64,000 bases of DNA from Stratiolaelaps scimitus (Eukaryota; Arthropoda; Arachnida; Mesostigmata; Laelapidae). The position numbers and the translations under genes were made by a program. The stretch is from the NCBI GenBank assembly GCA_019614645.1, contig JABWDB010000047.1, forward strand, positions 806,001 through 870,000, in the 5' to 3' direction. Within the stretch, counting starts at the first letter, position 1; every line of letters starts with the position of its first letter. Below are positions 1 to 12,008 of the stretch, piece by piece. The notes under the pieces were generated by a model. The model was not told where the DNA came from. It saw only the letters and a program-made list of their open reading frames with translations, and ran no database searches.

Positions 1-1046
1 GGGCTTGTATGGTATATTGGGTGGGCTATTTCACCTCATTACGATATAAGAGGCCTTGGCTTATCTACATGACGCCCAGAGGGTCGAAAGCGTTTCATAG
101 TGGCGCCGTATTCCGTCAGTGTGTTTTGATCTGACGTGAAATACGTAGCAAGCAATTAAGTTCTTGCCAAACGTTACCTAGATAGGCGAGGTGAGCTGGT
201 AGCTTATTGACCAAGGACTCTCCGTCCTAAGGACGCAAATAGGACTGTTTCGTGTTTTAATGTCGAATGATTAGATTTACTACTGTTTCACGTAAATGGC
301 ACACTAACGCGCTAGGCTAAATCCTCTCGATTTGAGAGGGGGCGGGGCACCTGACCATTGTATATTATTTCGCTCTAATAAAGTAGTGTTGCATTACATA
401 TATTTTGTGTTTTTATGGCATTACTTTAGTTTAACACTTGGTCACGTTATTCCAAGTGGTTTAATAGCCCTATATGTATATCATTGCCATCGTTATCATC
501 ATCTGGCTGTAATCGTCCGGGGTTGGGTACAGACGGAGCGCGTTCGGCACCGAGATGAAGGCGGTATCGGCGTTGGTTCTTTATTTTTCTGGCAGAAGAA
601 AGTATGGTGGTTGCAGACAGCTATAATGGCTTGCTTGACTGCTCTCGTAGTTGTTATGGCTGGTGGCATTTTCGGTGGATAGATGGTTGGTTGGTTGGTT
701 GGATCGGTGGGTGGATGAGTCAATCAATGCTCGGTGGCCTGCGTGTTCGACTCGGACAGTGTCTAAGCAGCTCGGGATCGCTGGTCGCTTACCAAGCACA
801 GCCAATCAGCACATACTCACGAACGTGGACACGCACACGAGCATGTCGACGTGAGTGGGCATGTGGCCAGATTGGTGGTGATTGGACGGAGCCCGAACGC
901 TGGTGTGCTCAGTGTTGTGTAGCAGGTGGAGCAGATGGTGCTCACGGTCGCGTGTTGCCAACCACAGCCCGTGGTGCATAGCACAGTGACCGGATGTCGA
1001 GATTTAGTGGTCTCGGTGTGCTCCGTCTCGGAGCGTGTGCTCCTCA

Positions 1047-1114
1047 CATACACACACACATACACACAAAATCAGACACACATACACACACACATACACA
1101 CAAAATCAGACACA
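1047..1114. repeat. 34-bp CA-rich tandem duplication
   Basis: Two adjacent identical 34-nt units (1047-1080 and 1081-1114) are each built of CA/TACA dinucleotides plus the non-repetitive piece AAAATCAGA. The shared interruption shows a unit duplication on top of ordinary (CA)n slippage. Confidence 0.85.
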
Positions 1115-2450
1115 CAGACAGGTAGACATACAAACAGCCGCTCTCACACACTTGCACACCAGCACACCGGACCGCACCCCGCAGCCAACCTTGTACAGCA
1201 CACCGTGCGTGCCATCATCCTATGGGTTTTCCATAACAAATGTTGTGCAGGTTTCGGAAGGTACCTTGAGAGTCGAAGAGGCAAGAAGAGGAAAACAGGT
1301 GTAATATTGTAAGGTGGTCAGTGTGCCAAGTTTTCCAGATCTCTAGTGGCGACAAGAAGAACGAAGAGATAGCAGTAGTAGTTTGTAGTAGTAGTTGTGG
1401 TAGTTGTGGTAGTTGTGTTGGTGAAAGGAGCAGATCACAGAGATAGCAACTCAGATCAATCTGGGGGAGCAGATAGAGGTCATCAGCGTCAGCAGGAAGT
1501 GGTGGTGGTGGTGGTGGTGATTCAGGCGTTGGAGTAGTGGGGTTCAGCGTCACACATTGTGGATGCATCCGGCCGCTTGGCGGCTAGCCGCTTGTCGGCC
1601 CAGCTCATTCAGCGGGGACAGTAGTCACTGATCGGGTGTACTCAAATGTTGATCTGAATTGTTCTCCCTCTGCGGATATGATTAGCAATGCGTAGGATTA
1701 CGAATAGCGGTAGTTGGCTGGCTGTTGTTGATGCATTTCGGGGCAGGGGGAGATGATGTAGAAGAAGAATGTATGATATCATCGGAACGCCATAGGTAGC
1801 CGTCGGTAGGCCGAGCTTCAGGGAAAGCTGGCCACCTCAGGTGCTCGTCTTTCGCACCGATGATGATCGAAAGGTGCGAGGTGCTGCGGACCGACAGGAG
1901 GAGGCGGAGACGAAGCTGCGGTGCCAATTATTTCCGGCTCGACGTTGATTGGTCGGTCGGGTACGTTTGTTTCGTTCCGTCATTAATTAATTCATTCGTT
2001 CGTTCGTCCATATTTTCCGTCGCTTGCTCCACCTCCGTCCTTGCAGTTGTGTGTTCGTTCATACGATATTGTTTTTGTTGTCCGGCGGCGGCAGCGGCAG
2101 CAGCAGTAGCGCTGGCGGCGGCTCAGTGCCTCATAACGCGTTCGCTGCGAGCTTCAGTCGTCATCAGCATCACAGGCGCACAGCAATTTCAACGTTGATC
2201 GTGAAATTGTCTATGTCAAACGCAGCGGACGTAGTAGTGATCGCCGTAAACAATTTGTGCCGCGCATTGGCAACAGTGTTCATCGTGATGGTGCATTTCA
2301 TGGACAAGGGGATGGTAGCATTATACTCGTTGGTGGTGTTGGTGGTTGCGGTAACAGCGAAAGGTGGTTGGTCGTTAGTGATATGTTAGCCATCCGTTAG
2401 TGAAATCGTTGTGCCACTGCATAATCGTGGTGTTGAATGCGTGGCATCTG

Positions 2451-2489
2451 CTATATATATATATGTAGATATATATATATATATATATA
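2451..2489. repeat. (TA)n microsatellite
   Basis: A TA dinucleotide run interrupted once by GTAGA. It is one of about ten TA tracts in this window. Confidence 0.9.
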
Positions 2490-4150
2490 AGCCGTCAGAT
2501 GTCGGGTCAGATGTGTTAGTAGTGAAAGAGCTCATCAGACGCCAAAGTTTGAAAGCGCCTGATTTTCTTCCACAGAGCCAGAGCGTGATTAAATGCAATC
2601 AAACAGCAGTGTTAGTTGTCGTGATTGTAAGGGCCGAGCAAATGCTTTCGATACGAAGCCAATGCGAAATATCAGAAGTGGGCTAAAGCAGTAACGTGGT
2701 GAATTTGTCTTTTTTAGTGCCTATCATTGTCAGACGCCTCGTGTCATCGATACTCGATGTTCATTCTATCGAACGATTGTTAGTTGGGGTCGAATTAAAG
2801 GAAATGATCGCGTTTCGCTGATCGTGACTGCAGCAGGGGTACGATGGGGCCCCGCGTGCTATCGAGATCACATGTCGCCGTATCGACCGAGTCCCGACGC
2901 AGTCAAGGATCGGTAGCGTTGCGGTTGTTGCGCGAAATTTTTGTTGTAAATGCTCTTGGTCTGTTCCGTTTTCACTATGTACCTTCATGTGCTCGCGGAT
3001 AGCAGCAGCCGTAGATGATGGTTATTGTTATTACTATGATTATTGTCATGAGACAGTCGAGTTCTTTCATCACTGGTTACATAGTGGTGACTCCGTTTCG
3101 AGTTGGCGAGATTGAGCTAAGCGTGTAGGGTGAGCGATGGAGGTACAGGTGTTATCACGCACCATTGTCTCGTATAGTGGTTATGTGCGTGTGCTGCGAT
3201 CGCGTGTACCTTGCATTGCATTGTACGGGTGACTGTGCATTGTACGAGTGTGGAAATGCATTTCATCGCAAGAGGAACTCACCGCACTCGTGAAGCGTGT
3301 CGTGAGGTGTTGTCGTTGCGAGGCGGCGTATCGTTGTTCCCAACCTATGTAAGCGCACCCTCATTGGGAAGTAGCACCCGTTGTGGTGTGTTTTTTTGTG
3401 TCGCTTTTTGTTATAGTGAGGTGGCATTGTTTTCTAGTTGCAGTAGTAGTAGTGATAGCAGATGAAGAACGGGTTTGTGTGGCGGAGTGACACTCACGAA
3501 CCCGCTTCGAAATCAGCTCGAATATCGAAGGTATTTACCGGCGGCGCTGTCGAAATTCGTGTGCCATGGTCTCAGTAGCAATACAAGTGGTGGTAGAACT
3601 ACAATGGTACGCTGCGATTGTAGAATTAGAATAGATGACTTGGAAGGTCGAAACCACTATCGTGAATGGAATTAACTTGAAAGAGCTAGGCATGCTCTGG
3701 AAAGAAAACGGCGAGAGATGATCGAAGTTCGGTGGGGGGAGGTCGGGAGGGCAGCTTGAGGGCTACTCAAGCCACCAGGTGAGCTAGATAGGTGGTAAAC
3801 AAATAGATAGATATATGGATATATCGCTCCACGGGAAAAATAGATCGCTGGTGGCTCACAAATAGAAGAAGTGTGGAAATAGTGTAGAGAAGTTGTTGAA
3901 GCGGAGGGTGGCCACGGTCGAAGAGAGGAAAGATGACGTGGGCGTGGGGGGGTTCCGTCGAAGAATCAAAGTCTAGTGCAAAACGTGAGTGTGTCGTATT
4001 CTTGTAGAGCTGAACGTACCGTAGTGACTGGCGTGGTTTCAGCTAGTTCTAAACCACGACCAGGTGTGCGGGGATCATGAGGGAAAGGGGAATTGATCGC
4101 TTATTTTTTCTTCATCGTTTTCTTTTTCATCTTCGCCGTCGTGATCGTCT

Positions 4151-7100
4151 ATGAGAGGAGAGGAACGCAGTGTATCTGAACGTCATAGATTTCCGAAGAG
4201 ATGAAGTGCGTCTAAAGTTTGAGGCTCTTTCTCCCCCCGTCCAACCTTTTGGCCTTAACCCGAGGCGGTCTGGTGACCCGGATATACGCTATGGGGACAA
4301 TGAGGGCTTGTTTAATTACATCGAATTTTACCGTGAGCATAAGTTGATTACGTGATGTCGAATTTATTGTATTCACAAATATACTTTTGCTACGCTTTGC
4401 TTCCCAATAGGAATTGCATGAGGAAACATAAATCAATTTGACAACGTCAAAGGATACTAATCGAACGTATGTGAAGTTATTTTTGGATTTTTGCTTGATC
4501 GACCAGCTGGCATCTGACGTTTGTATCTTGTGGCAAAAACAGGCCCGAGCCAGTCGAGGACACCTTACGACTTCGGCGTGGTTCGTGATCTGCAATGTGT
4601 TATCGAATAATCAGGAGCTTTTACGACCTCTTCCTGGTCTAATAATTCTTTCAGCTCGACCGAAAATGTGGGGCACCATGAGCCACAATGCAAGGGAGCA
4701 TGGTCAGCAAGGATTGATTGGCCCACCGGAAGTGCAATCACCGCAAGCGGCACGTGTGCTGCTACTACTGTCGTTGTGAGATGCTCTCACGCGTTCGCAA
4801 CCTGCACAAACACCGGGGAAGTGGTGTCAGAGGAGATCTAGGAGGCGGAAAGAGGTCCCGCCGCTGTAGCCAGCCCCAACGCAAGCTTAACTCATTTCCC
4901 TTTCAACATGGCGGATAGGAGTCCAGTTGCCTAGACTCGTCCTGGTCCCCAGGGATCAGTTGCTAGTCGCTTTCGCGTGGATTCCTAGCAACCATGGGTA
5001 AGGCACGTACCCCCGGACGAAGTAACCCGCTAAGCCCCCTCTCCCCACCCGTCCCGGCCGTGTCCGTTCCAAACTCTCGCAGTTTCACATGTTGTACCCT
5101 GGGCCATCGGCCAGCTATCACACGAGAGCAGGTTGCATGAGAACGGTGTGGCGGCGCTGTGGCCGGTGATTCTACGGCGAGGTCACTGCACTGTCGTAGT
5201 TGACAAAGTCTAGTAGTTGACGTTGAAGAGCCAGAGGCTACGAATCCTGTTCGTATCCCTCAGGAGCCCGACACGGAGCCTTTCCGTCTCGGCGTCAACG
5301 TCGGCTAGCCTCGTTCATGTGTTTCGTTGACGTTACGGAGCGCACGGAACACTACCAACGGTGCTCTCGGCCACGACGAATGGCTCGCGGGCAGTTTTTA
5401 GAGGTCATGAGCACAATATGGGAATAATAGGGGATTCTACGGAGAGGCAATGCCTGCAACGCTTGTCGAATGCGGTGCTTTGAGAGAGAGAGAGAGAGAC
5501 AGGGAGACGAAAGAGAGCCTAGACCTACCGCTGGCTAGGCAAAAGGGGCGCTTGCCTCTCCGTCGAGGCATTAAGCCCAGGAGAGATTCGACAGCGTGGA
5601 GCGTACCGATGTGCGAATCGAGAGAATGTATAGGATGTGCGATGTCCAGAGCGTTTACGAACGATTTCACCCGAACCGCTTCGGTACGTTAATGGTGAAC
5701 CTGAGTCTCTTTGGGGGAGCCCTGCTCTCATGTGATCACTAACGTCGACCGAGGCCGCCTTCGTATAGGAACCAGTGAACCTGCACCAGAGAAGCTATTC
5801 GAGTAAGTTTTCCCTGGGCTTGCACTCGGCTTCTGCTCAGCTATTTCATTCTGCCCACCAGGCGTATCAGTTTAAAGGCGAGAGAACTCTACCAGAGAAA
5901 TCGCGAACGCCATGTTCGACACGCACGGCGCAAACTACAATGACAATAATAATAACAATAATTATACGGTACTATACTTCTTGACAACGCATCTTCGAGC
6001 ATTTCTTCGACTTGCCCGTCAGCGTCCCGGAAAATGCGACTACTTCAATATGCTGCTGCAATTCGGCTTGGTCACTGACACGGTCAAGCATGTATAGCTG
6101 AACCCCTCAGGAAGAAAATTCACTGAAATAGGTTGTATCGAATGCATTCGAAGAAACATTTTCGGAAGGAGAAAGAAGCCACAGGTATTAGGTCTATAGT
6201 GTGCCGCACACTAAACAGTCTCAATGGACTGGTGCGTTCGAGAGATTCAATAGACGTTCATGACACGTTCAGAAATTCACTGCGTCCTCTGCAAATCGAA
6301 TTCGATCGTATCTAATCGGAGATAGCGGGAACGACCTGTATGGCCGGATAGGCGACATGACTGATAAGTAATTACGTATAAAATATGCTGAAATACATAT
6401 TGTGGTCATTCGATCTTAGAAGAGATTAAAAGAATTATTGTACACGTGTTGATATCATAAGTACATACTATGTAAGCAAGTAATAACGTTAGCCGTAAAT
6501 ATCTCGCGGAATACGTGTCTCTCTTGTTGTGTGTTCCGTATTCATGATACATCGCCGTAGCAATGGTCAGTGCTAAGAATATTAGTAATAGTAACTATTA
6601 TAATCTTAATAGTAGTAGTAGTAGTTATACAGTGTTACGATAACGATTCATATTAGAAAAAATTATGCAATCATCATGTGTGTATGTTGAACACGATTCG
6701 CATGGGCGAGACCCGGTGGACAAGCGGATGCAAAGCACGATCGAACGAGAAAAAAACGGGCCCCGCAATAGCCATAAGAACGACATTAAGAGAACCATGC
6801 TTTAAGCTTCAAGATCGATAACTTGCAAGATAGCCAAATATGATGATGATTATTATTATAATTAATATTATCATTATTGTTCCAATGCAATAGTAGAGAT
6901 CATTAAATCGTCGTAATAATACTGCTGATTAAAAAGCATAAAAAGGTGATTAAGAAGGTAGATAAGGTGATAAAGGCATGTCGTCATATCGGTATACTGT
7001 GTACGGTAGTCTTGTTGCATCTATCTCAGAAGTGGAAATATATCAAGGCAAAATAGCTGGTTGATAGTTACGAGTGGTGGCTGTGTGGCGTGTGTCGTCT

Positions 7101-8260
7101 GCGTCGGTGTTGTCTACAATTGGCGACAATGAGTATTACGTAATGTCTAATTCTAGAGAACACAAAAACGAATTGTTCTAGATAAGTTCCGTATCAAGGG
7201 GAATGGTTCAGAAATGTGTGGGATAATGACGGGCAGGGATGGTGTCAATCTATATTGCAGCTCTGAGGCATAACTACGGGTAATGTATTTACGGTTAGGC
7301 GACAGCATATTTCATTATTATGACTATAATCATTATGATGATTAGCACTCTTAGATTACCGTATGTGGAAGAATAAGACGTTCAGGCTCGGCAGTCAGCT
7401 AGGGGTTGGGCGGGCGCTTAGGAGGAGTTCTAGTTAACAGGCGATAATCAACGCGCTGCTCTATGCGCGTAATGCATATATAATAAGCGAATGTGGGGCA
7501 TCGGTGCTGCGTACAGTCCCGCTATGTAGAGCCAAAGTGTTTGACTATCCAAAACTGATTCTTCGTTTCAAGTTTATCACTCAATTAACAAATGAAGGGA
7601 GAATTTGCTTCACAAGCTTAACTCGATGTTTCTTGATAGATAAGGTGAATCTTACGAAATACGCGGTGCAATACGTACGCAGATGAGAGTTGCACACGGA
7701 CGCATCTCAAATTAAATACAGGGTGATATCTTTAATCGCGCCTATATAAGGGAGAGGCCTAGATGTTGAAAGCGAGCATGATGTCTAATGTACAATGGTC
7801 GGAGAATATTGAGCTGGACAACCGGTTTCATCTATGGGAGATTTACGGAACGACGTGTGAAGGTTTATTGACGCTAATTACACGTATGGAAAACGCTACC
7901 GACTCTAAACGGACTGGTTAGGTGCTAAGGATTTGATACACAATCTCGAGGACATTTTGAATTCGACTTGCCGATTTGTTCCGATCGAAACATTCGCCAT
8001 ATATAGATTCTACAGATTCTACGTGGGGGTCAAGCTGTCTACTAATGAACAGAACTGTATTTCGACTATATTGAGATAGGTAAAACAAACAACGAATGAA
8101 TAAAACAAACATCAATGCAGACGGGGGGTGTTGGGTGTTGTTTTTCTCTGTTGGCCTAAAAACAAGAGTCATCTAGGAATTTTCTGTAATATGTGAACTC
8201 TCATTTTAGCGGGGTAGAAATCGCGGACGGGTTGTAGTATTATGAGTGATACCATAGCAT
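4151..8260. other. non-coding flank, no gene seen
   Basis: Mixed-composition DNA. It is AT-rich from about 6.3 to 7.4 kb, with scattered ATTATT/AGTAGT triplets near 6600 and 6845 and a GA run at 5482-5498. All open frames are short and unlike known proteins. I see no repeats of known family and no RNA gene. Confidence 0.5.
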
Positions 8261-10760
8261 ATATGGCTGGGCGTGGTCTGGTGTAGATTAACCACATGGG
8301 TAAAGGGTTGCCTGGGTTTGGTCGGGTCAAAAAGGTTCAATGATTCGTCGGATCAGGGTGAGAGGGCAGCTTTAGAATCAATCAATCAAGACAGGTTGGC
8401 GGGTTAGTTTGTCATGATTATGGTTAGCATAGGTTAGCGTACACGGTGTTGTTTGGGGATAGTAGCTGGTTTAGTAGCTGGTTTGGTGTTTGTTGCTTAC
8501 AGGTGAGCGGGTTCAGCAATGATTGGTTTTTGGGGTAGTCAGGTAGGTTACAGGGTTTTTTTGCTTGGTTGTTTTGGGTGGCTGATTTGCTTGGGCGCTT
8601 TCAGTGCTCTAGATAGAATATCGAGAGTAAGTAGCTCGACAGCTCTCGCCACATGGCTTGCCTTTGCACAGACAAGCTGCCGGCTTTCTTAGTGCTTTAG
8701 TTATGATAGTTGGTTGTTTGGTAGTTGGTGGTAGCATACACGCACTCTCAAACGCAACTATCTCGCGTCTAACAAACGTCTACGATCGTTACTTGGTAAT
8801 TTTTTTCTCTCTCACTACATTTTGGTGGTTGGTTTCGCGAGCATTGGTCGGGTCGCTTGCTGGCTTGCTAGCTTGCTTGGTTGATAGCGAGAATCATAGC
8901 AGCGGTTGATGCTTGGTTGGTGTTGGTTCATTGCTTGGCCGGTTGGCAGGTGCGTTTTTTTTGTTTGCTTAGGTATATTTGTTTGATTGTTAGGCCAGGC
9001 CATGTTCAAGCAGGCGACCAGGCAAGTTCCAGGGTAGCAGCTACAATTCGCAAAACACACGACAGATCACACGCGGGCGCGACGGGCCACAGGGACACAG
9101 GCGGAGCGGCGTGGTGGATGAGCCGTCGGCGACGTAACAACGACCTTTTGCATGTTTTTCTTTTTCTTTTCTTTCTAGTTGCTGTTTTGTGTTGTCAGCA
9201 AAACAACAATCGTGTCGCAATGACGGCATCACCACCACCACGCCTCTACCTAAACCGAAGACGGGCCCACAGGACTCGGTGCAGTCGTACTCACAGGCTC
9301 AGCACAGGAGAGCGATTCGGGGAGCTGTGCCCATCTACAGTTTTTCTCTATTGTCCTGGTTCTTCGCCGGAGAGGCGTCGATGAGATGCTGACAATGACA
9401 GAGTTTAGCAGTTTGGAGGGGGGGTGCATATTGCTGACTGTAATCACGTTGTTGCTCATAGAGGTAATAGAGCACACGAACTAGAGGGTGACGACTCCTT
9501 TGAGAGCGCGATTGATTGACGATTATTGACAGATTTCGTAATGCGGCTCTGAAAGATTTTCTCTTTTCCGTCGGACGTTTAATGATGATCGTGTTAGCCG
9601 ATGCTGACGCACTCACAAGTAACAGCACAGCATTCGTTCTCCATCTCACGTATCTTACTCTCATCTAGCAGCCTGATCAGTTCGGCTCAACGGCTATTAA
9701 CTAATTAGCTGGTGAAAGTGTTAAAGGGGTCTCCGGGTTTTTCTTTTTCAGAGATTGTTTCTGCACGAGTCGACGCGAGTTGTAACGTGCTCATGGATAC
9801 GTTGCCTCTGTATCCTATGACGACATACCCACAACCGCCCCACAGGTCGAGACATCGGGGGTCGAGATAATCCGAGACCGACACACAGGTGATCTGAGTG
9901 CTCAGTCAACATGCAGCAATGCGGACCTTGTTCCCAATGGCAATTATATTGCATATGATTATAGCATCCGCACAGAGTGCGTATGTGCCACGCCATGCCT
10001 CTTCGATAGGCCTCGACGCATTTCGTATAACAGCACATTTCACAGTAATGACCAAAAAGAGCGAAACGATATAGACACTATGCTTGCCTGCGCCTAAGGT
10101 CTCTATAATTAGAGATTATCGAACGATTTCATTAGATGTCATTATATTGCTTCGATGAGCATACCAATTTCTTCATTTTGCCTCTCTTCCTGCATACTGT
10201 AATATATATATATATATATTGAGAGAAAGCATAGTTGCCAGATATCACCATCTCACGAAACTGGTACACAGTAGTGATCGCGTTATTTAGGGTTCAGCAA
10301 GGGAAGACACGACGACAAACTATACACACGGTGCTGTACAGCAATGAAAACTGCAAGTTGTCGTAGTGGAGTTTTGTAACAAATGCACAAGTCACACTCT
10401 CGGTCTGTCTCTCTTTGCATCGCATACACTTAATACGAGTGAAATTTTCGACACTATTAATAACAAGACGCATTCCAATGTGCTAATTATATATGTCATC
10501 GACCACAACTGCTTAATAGTAGCCACCTTTTATCGTGGTCCAACTACATAGAAATTGCAATTATTGGCTGAATAGTCAACTCCACGGCAATCTAGGGATT
10601 GACCTCTCCTTTAGAAATACTATATATATATATATATATATAGTTATAATAATAGGAGTTGCATTAGCACGTTGACAGAAAGGATGAGACGGTCATTTGG
10701 ATCCTCGGAGAATGAAATTTACATAAATTTACATGATTCTCAATTGCCGGGATCGTCAAT
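8261..10760. other. non-coding flank downstream of Shal
   Basis: From 8.27 to 9.0 kb the plus strand is a G/T-rich tract of GGTTGG/GCTTGC words. It encodes only low-complexity Leu/Val/Gly-rich frames and has a short tandem copy of AGTAGCTGGTTT near 8460-8484. From 9.0 to 10.76 kb the sequence is ordinary and includes TA runs at 10202-10219 and 10621-10642. No gene is supported. Confidence 0.5.
10621..10642. repeat. (TA)n microsatellite
   Basis: An uninterrupted TA dinucleotide run of about 11 units. Confidence 0.9.
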
Positions 10761-10773
10761 ATCACGTTGGGGT

Positions 10774-10779
10774 TTTATT
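10774..10779 (-). promoter_or_regulatory. candidate poly(A) signal for Shal
   Basis: Reading the minus strand down from the Shal stop codons, this is the first canonical AATAAA I find. It lies about 0.9 kb past the UAG at 11694 and about 0.54 kb past the second stop at 11313. Its position is compatible with a short 3' UTR, but a single hexamer is weak evidence and the true cleavage site may be further left. Confidence 0.3.
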
Positions 10780-11312
10780 GATGCTTATTCCTGCTGTTGC
10801 TCTGCTGCTCCACCTTCTCCTAGGATGACTCCCGACGGTGTGCTACCATCAATGTATCCCTTATTTCTGTAGTGTATTAGTAATTGTCATCGTTTTGCGA
10901 GAGCGCGCCGTCCGTCACCTCGACGAATATCGAACGAACGAATAATTCACCGGAAAGCGCCCGCGGGGGCGTGGGCGACAGTTCGCATAAATCCATTTAG
11001 AGGCAGTTACCATCTTGAAACATCGGAGCATAGTCAGTGTAAGGGTAGCGACGGCCGCCATCATGGCTGGCAGTGACCACCAGGCGCTCGGTTATTACTT
11101 ATCATCACATTGGATGTCAGTGAGTGAGTTGTCTGCCAGAGTTGACGAAAACCAATTTATGAGCATGGTAGATTATTACTATTGTTATTCATTGTGATTA
11201 CTACACTGCGTACGTATGCGCGCCAAGTTTACGATATCGATCGTACATGCTCGCTCCGCATGAATTCGTTTCTGTTCCGTCGGTGGATGAACAACGGGAT
11301 GATACATGCCTG

Positions 11313-11693
11313 CTAAAAGCGGCTGTTGTCATTGTGGTTACGTTTGCTCTTGGTGTTACTGTGATTAGAATTTGACGTAGTCGGCTCGACGGCGGCCGCA
11401 TGATTGCCGCCGCTCCGAGGCGAGACTGCCGTGGTAAACGAAGCTGACGGGCAGCAATTGTTATTATTAAGTGAGACCAGCATGAATGATGTTACATCTG
11501 GTATCCCCCGTGACGCCACCGCAGGCGCCGTCGTCGTCATGGGCGCGCATTGATTTGCGCTTGTTGCTCTCGTCGAGCGGGAGCTGTTCGAGATCAAGTT
11601 GGCTGAGCTGGCGTCGCTCAGAAACAGCATCTGCTGTTCTTGTCGTCTGTTGCCTGTCATTGGCTGAGTCGGACCTGTGGGGCGGAAGTTGGC
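11313..11693 (-). other. in-frame open extension after the Shal UAG
   Basis: Immediately after the UAG that ends the last Shal exon, the same frame stays open for 126 sense codons up to a stop at 11313-11315. The predicted extension is rich in Ser, Asn, Thr and Ala, with a block near its start reading MLFLSDASSANLISNSS and a polar Asn/Ser-rich end. That resembles the disordered tails of long channel isoforms. It could be translated by stop-codon readthrough or through a spliced form that removes the stop (see findings). It could equally be 3' UTR that happens to be open, because this GC-rich stretch has few stops in other frames too. Confidence 0.35.
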
Positions 11694-12008
11694 CTACGAT
11701 TCGATCGTCTCAAGATCAATATCCAAGTGCGTGTGCGGCTGTGGGCGACTACCCGAGCCCTGTGAGCCCGCCCGGTGATGCTTGCCCGTGTGTTGCTGCG
11801 CCTGGTAGCCTTGATGGTCGAGCTTTTTGAGCTTATGTACCTGGTATTTCTTTCGGTTGCAGCGGCCCCGCGAGCCGCAGCAGGAGTTGAGCAGGCCGTG
11901 TCGCTCGTGTGACGCCTCAGAGGCGGCAGGCGATAGCGGCGGAGTCGAACTCGGTCGGTTCGGGTTACCGCCATTGTATGGCACTTCCAGCTCCACGAAT
12001 TCCCGATC
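11694..12008 (-). CDS. Shal: Shal/Kv4 potassium channel, C-terminal exon
   Basis: Third recognised coding exon of the Shal (Kv4) A-type potassium channel alpha subunit; it encodes the distal cytoplasmic tail. The acceptor is ...GATTTCAG before GATCGGGAATTC, with a T-rich tract upstream, so the exon opens in phase 0 with DREFVELEVPYNG. That block directly follows LEKTT in arthropod Shal proteins and joins the previous exon in frame. Next come a Pro/Ser-rich segment, then HGLLNSCCGSRGRCNRKKYQ, whose Cys pair and basic run are typical of Kv4 tails. A His/Gln-rich stretch then ends in DIDLETIES and UAG at 11696-11694. The exon encodes 104 residues. An internal CAG/GTACAT at 11841/11840 could act as an alternative donor. 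The identity is firm from the first 50 residues; whether UAG is always the end is open. Confidence 0.9.
   Translation of the reverse strand, partial: DREFVELEVPYNGGNPNRPSSTPPLSPAASEASHERHGLLNSCCGSRGRCNRKKYQVHKLKKLDHQGYQAQQHTGKHHRAGSQGSGSRPQPHTHLDIDLETIES

Larger units (their letters stand above)
1..4150. other. non-coding flank, G/T-rich on plus strand
   Basis: I see no supported gene here. The plus strand is rich in G and T and poor in C over long stretches, with GTAGTAGTT/GTTGTGG-type triplet runs near 1375-1425 and GGTGGT runs near 1500-1520. Short repeats are a TTGG run near 685-702, a 34-bp tandem duplication at 1047-1114, GGC/AGC triplets at about 2084-2121 and a TA run at 2451-2489. 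The open frames are short, low in complexity and match no family I recognise. The block could be a transcribed untranslated region of a neighbouring gene, but nothing in the sequence proves that. Confidence 0.5.
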
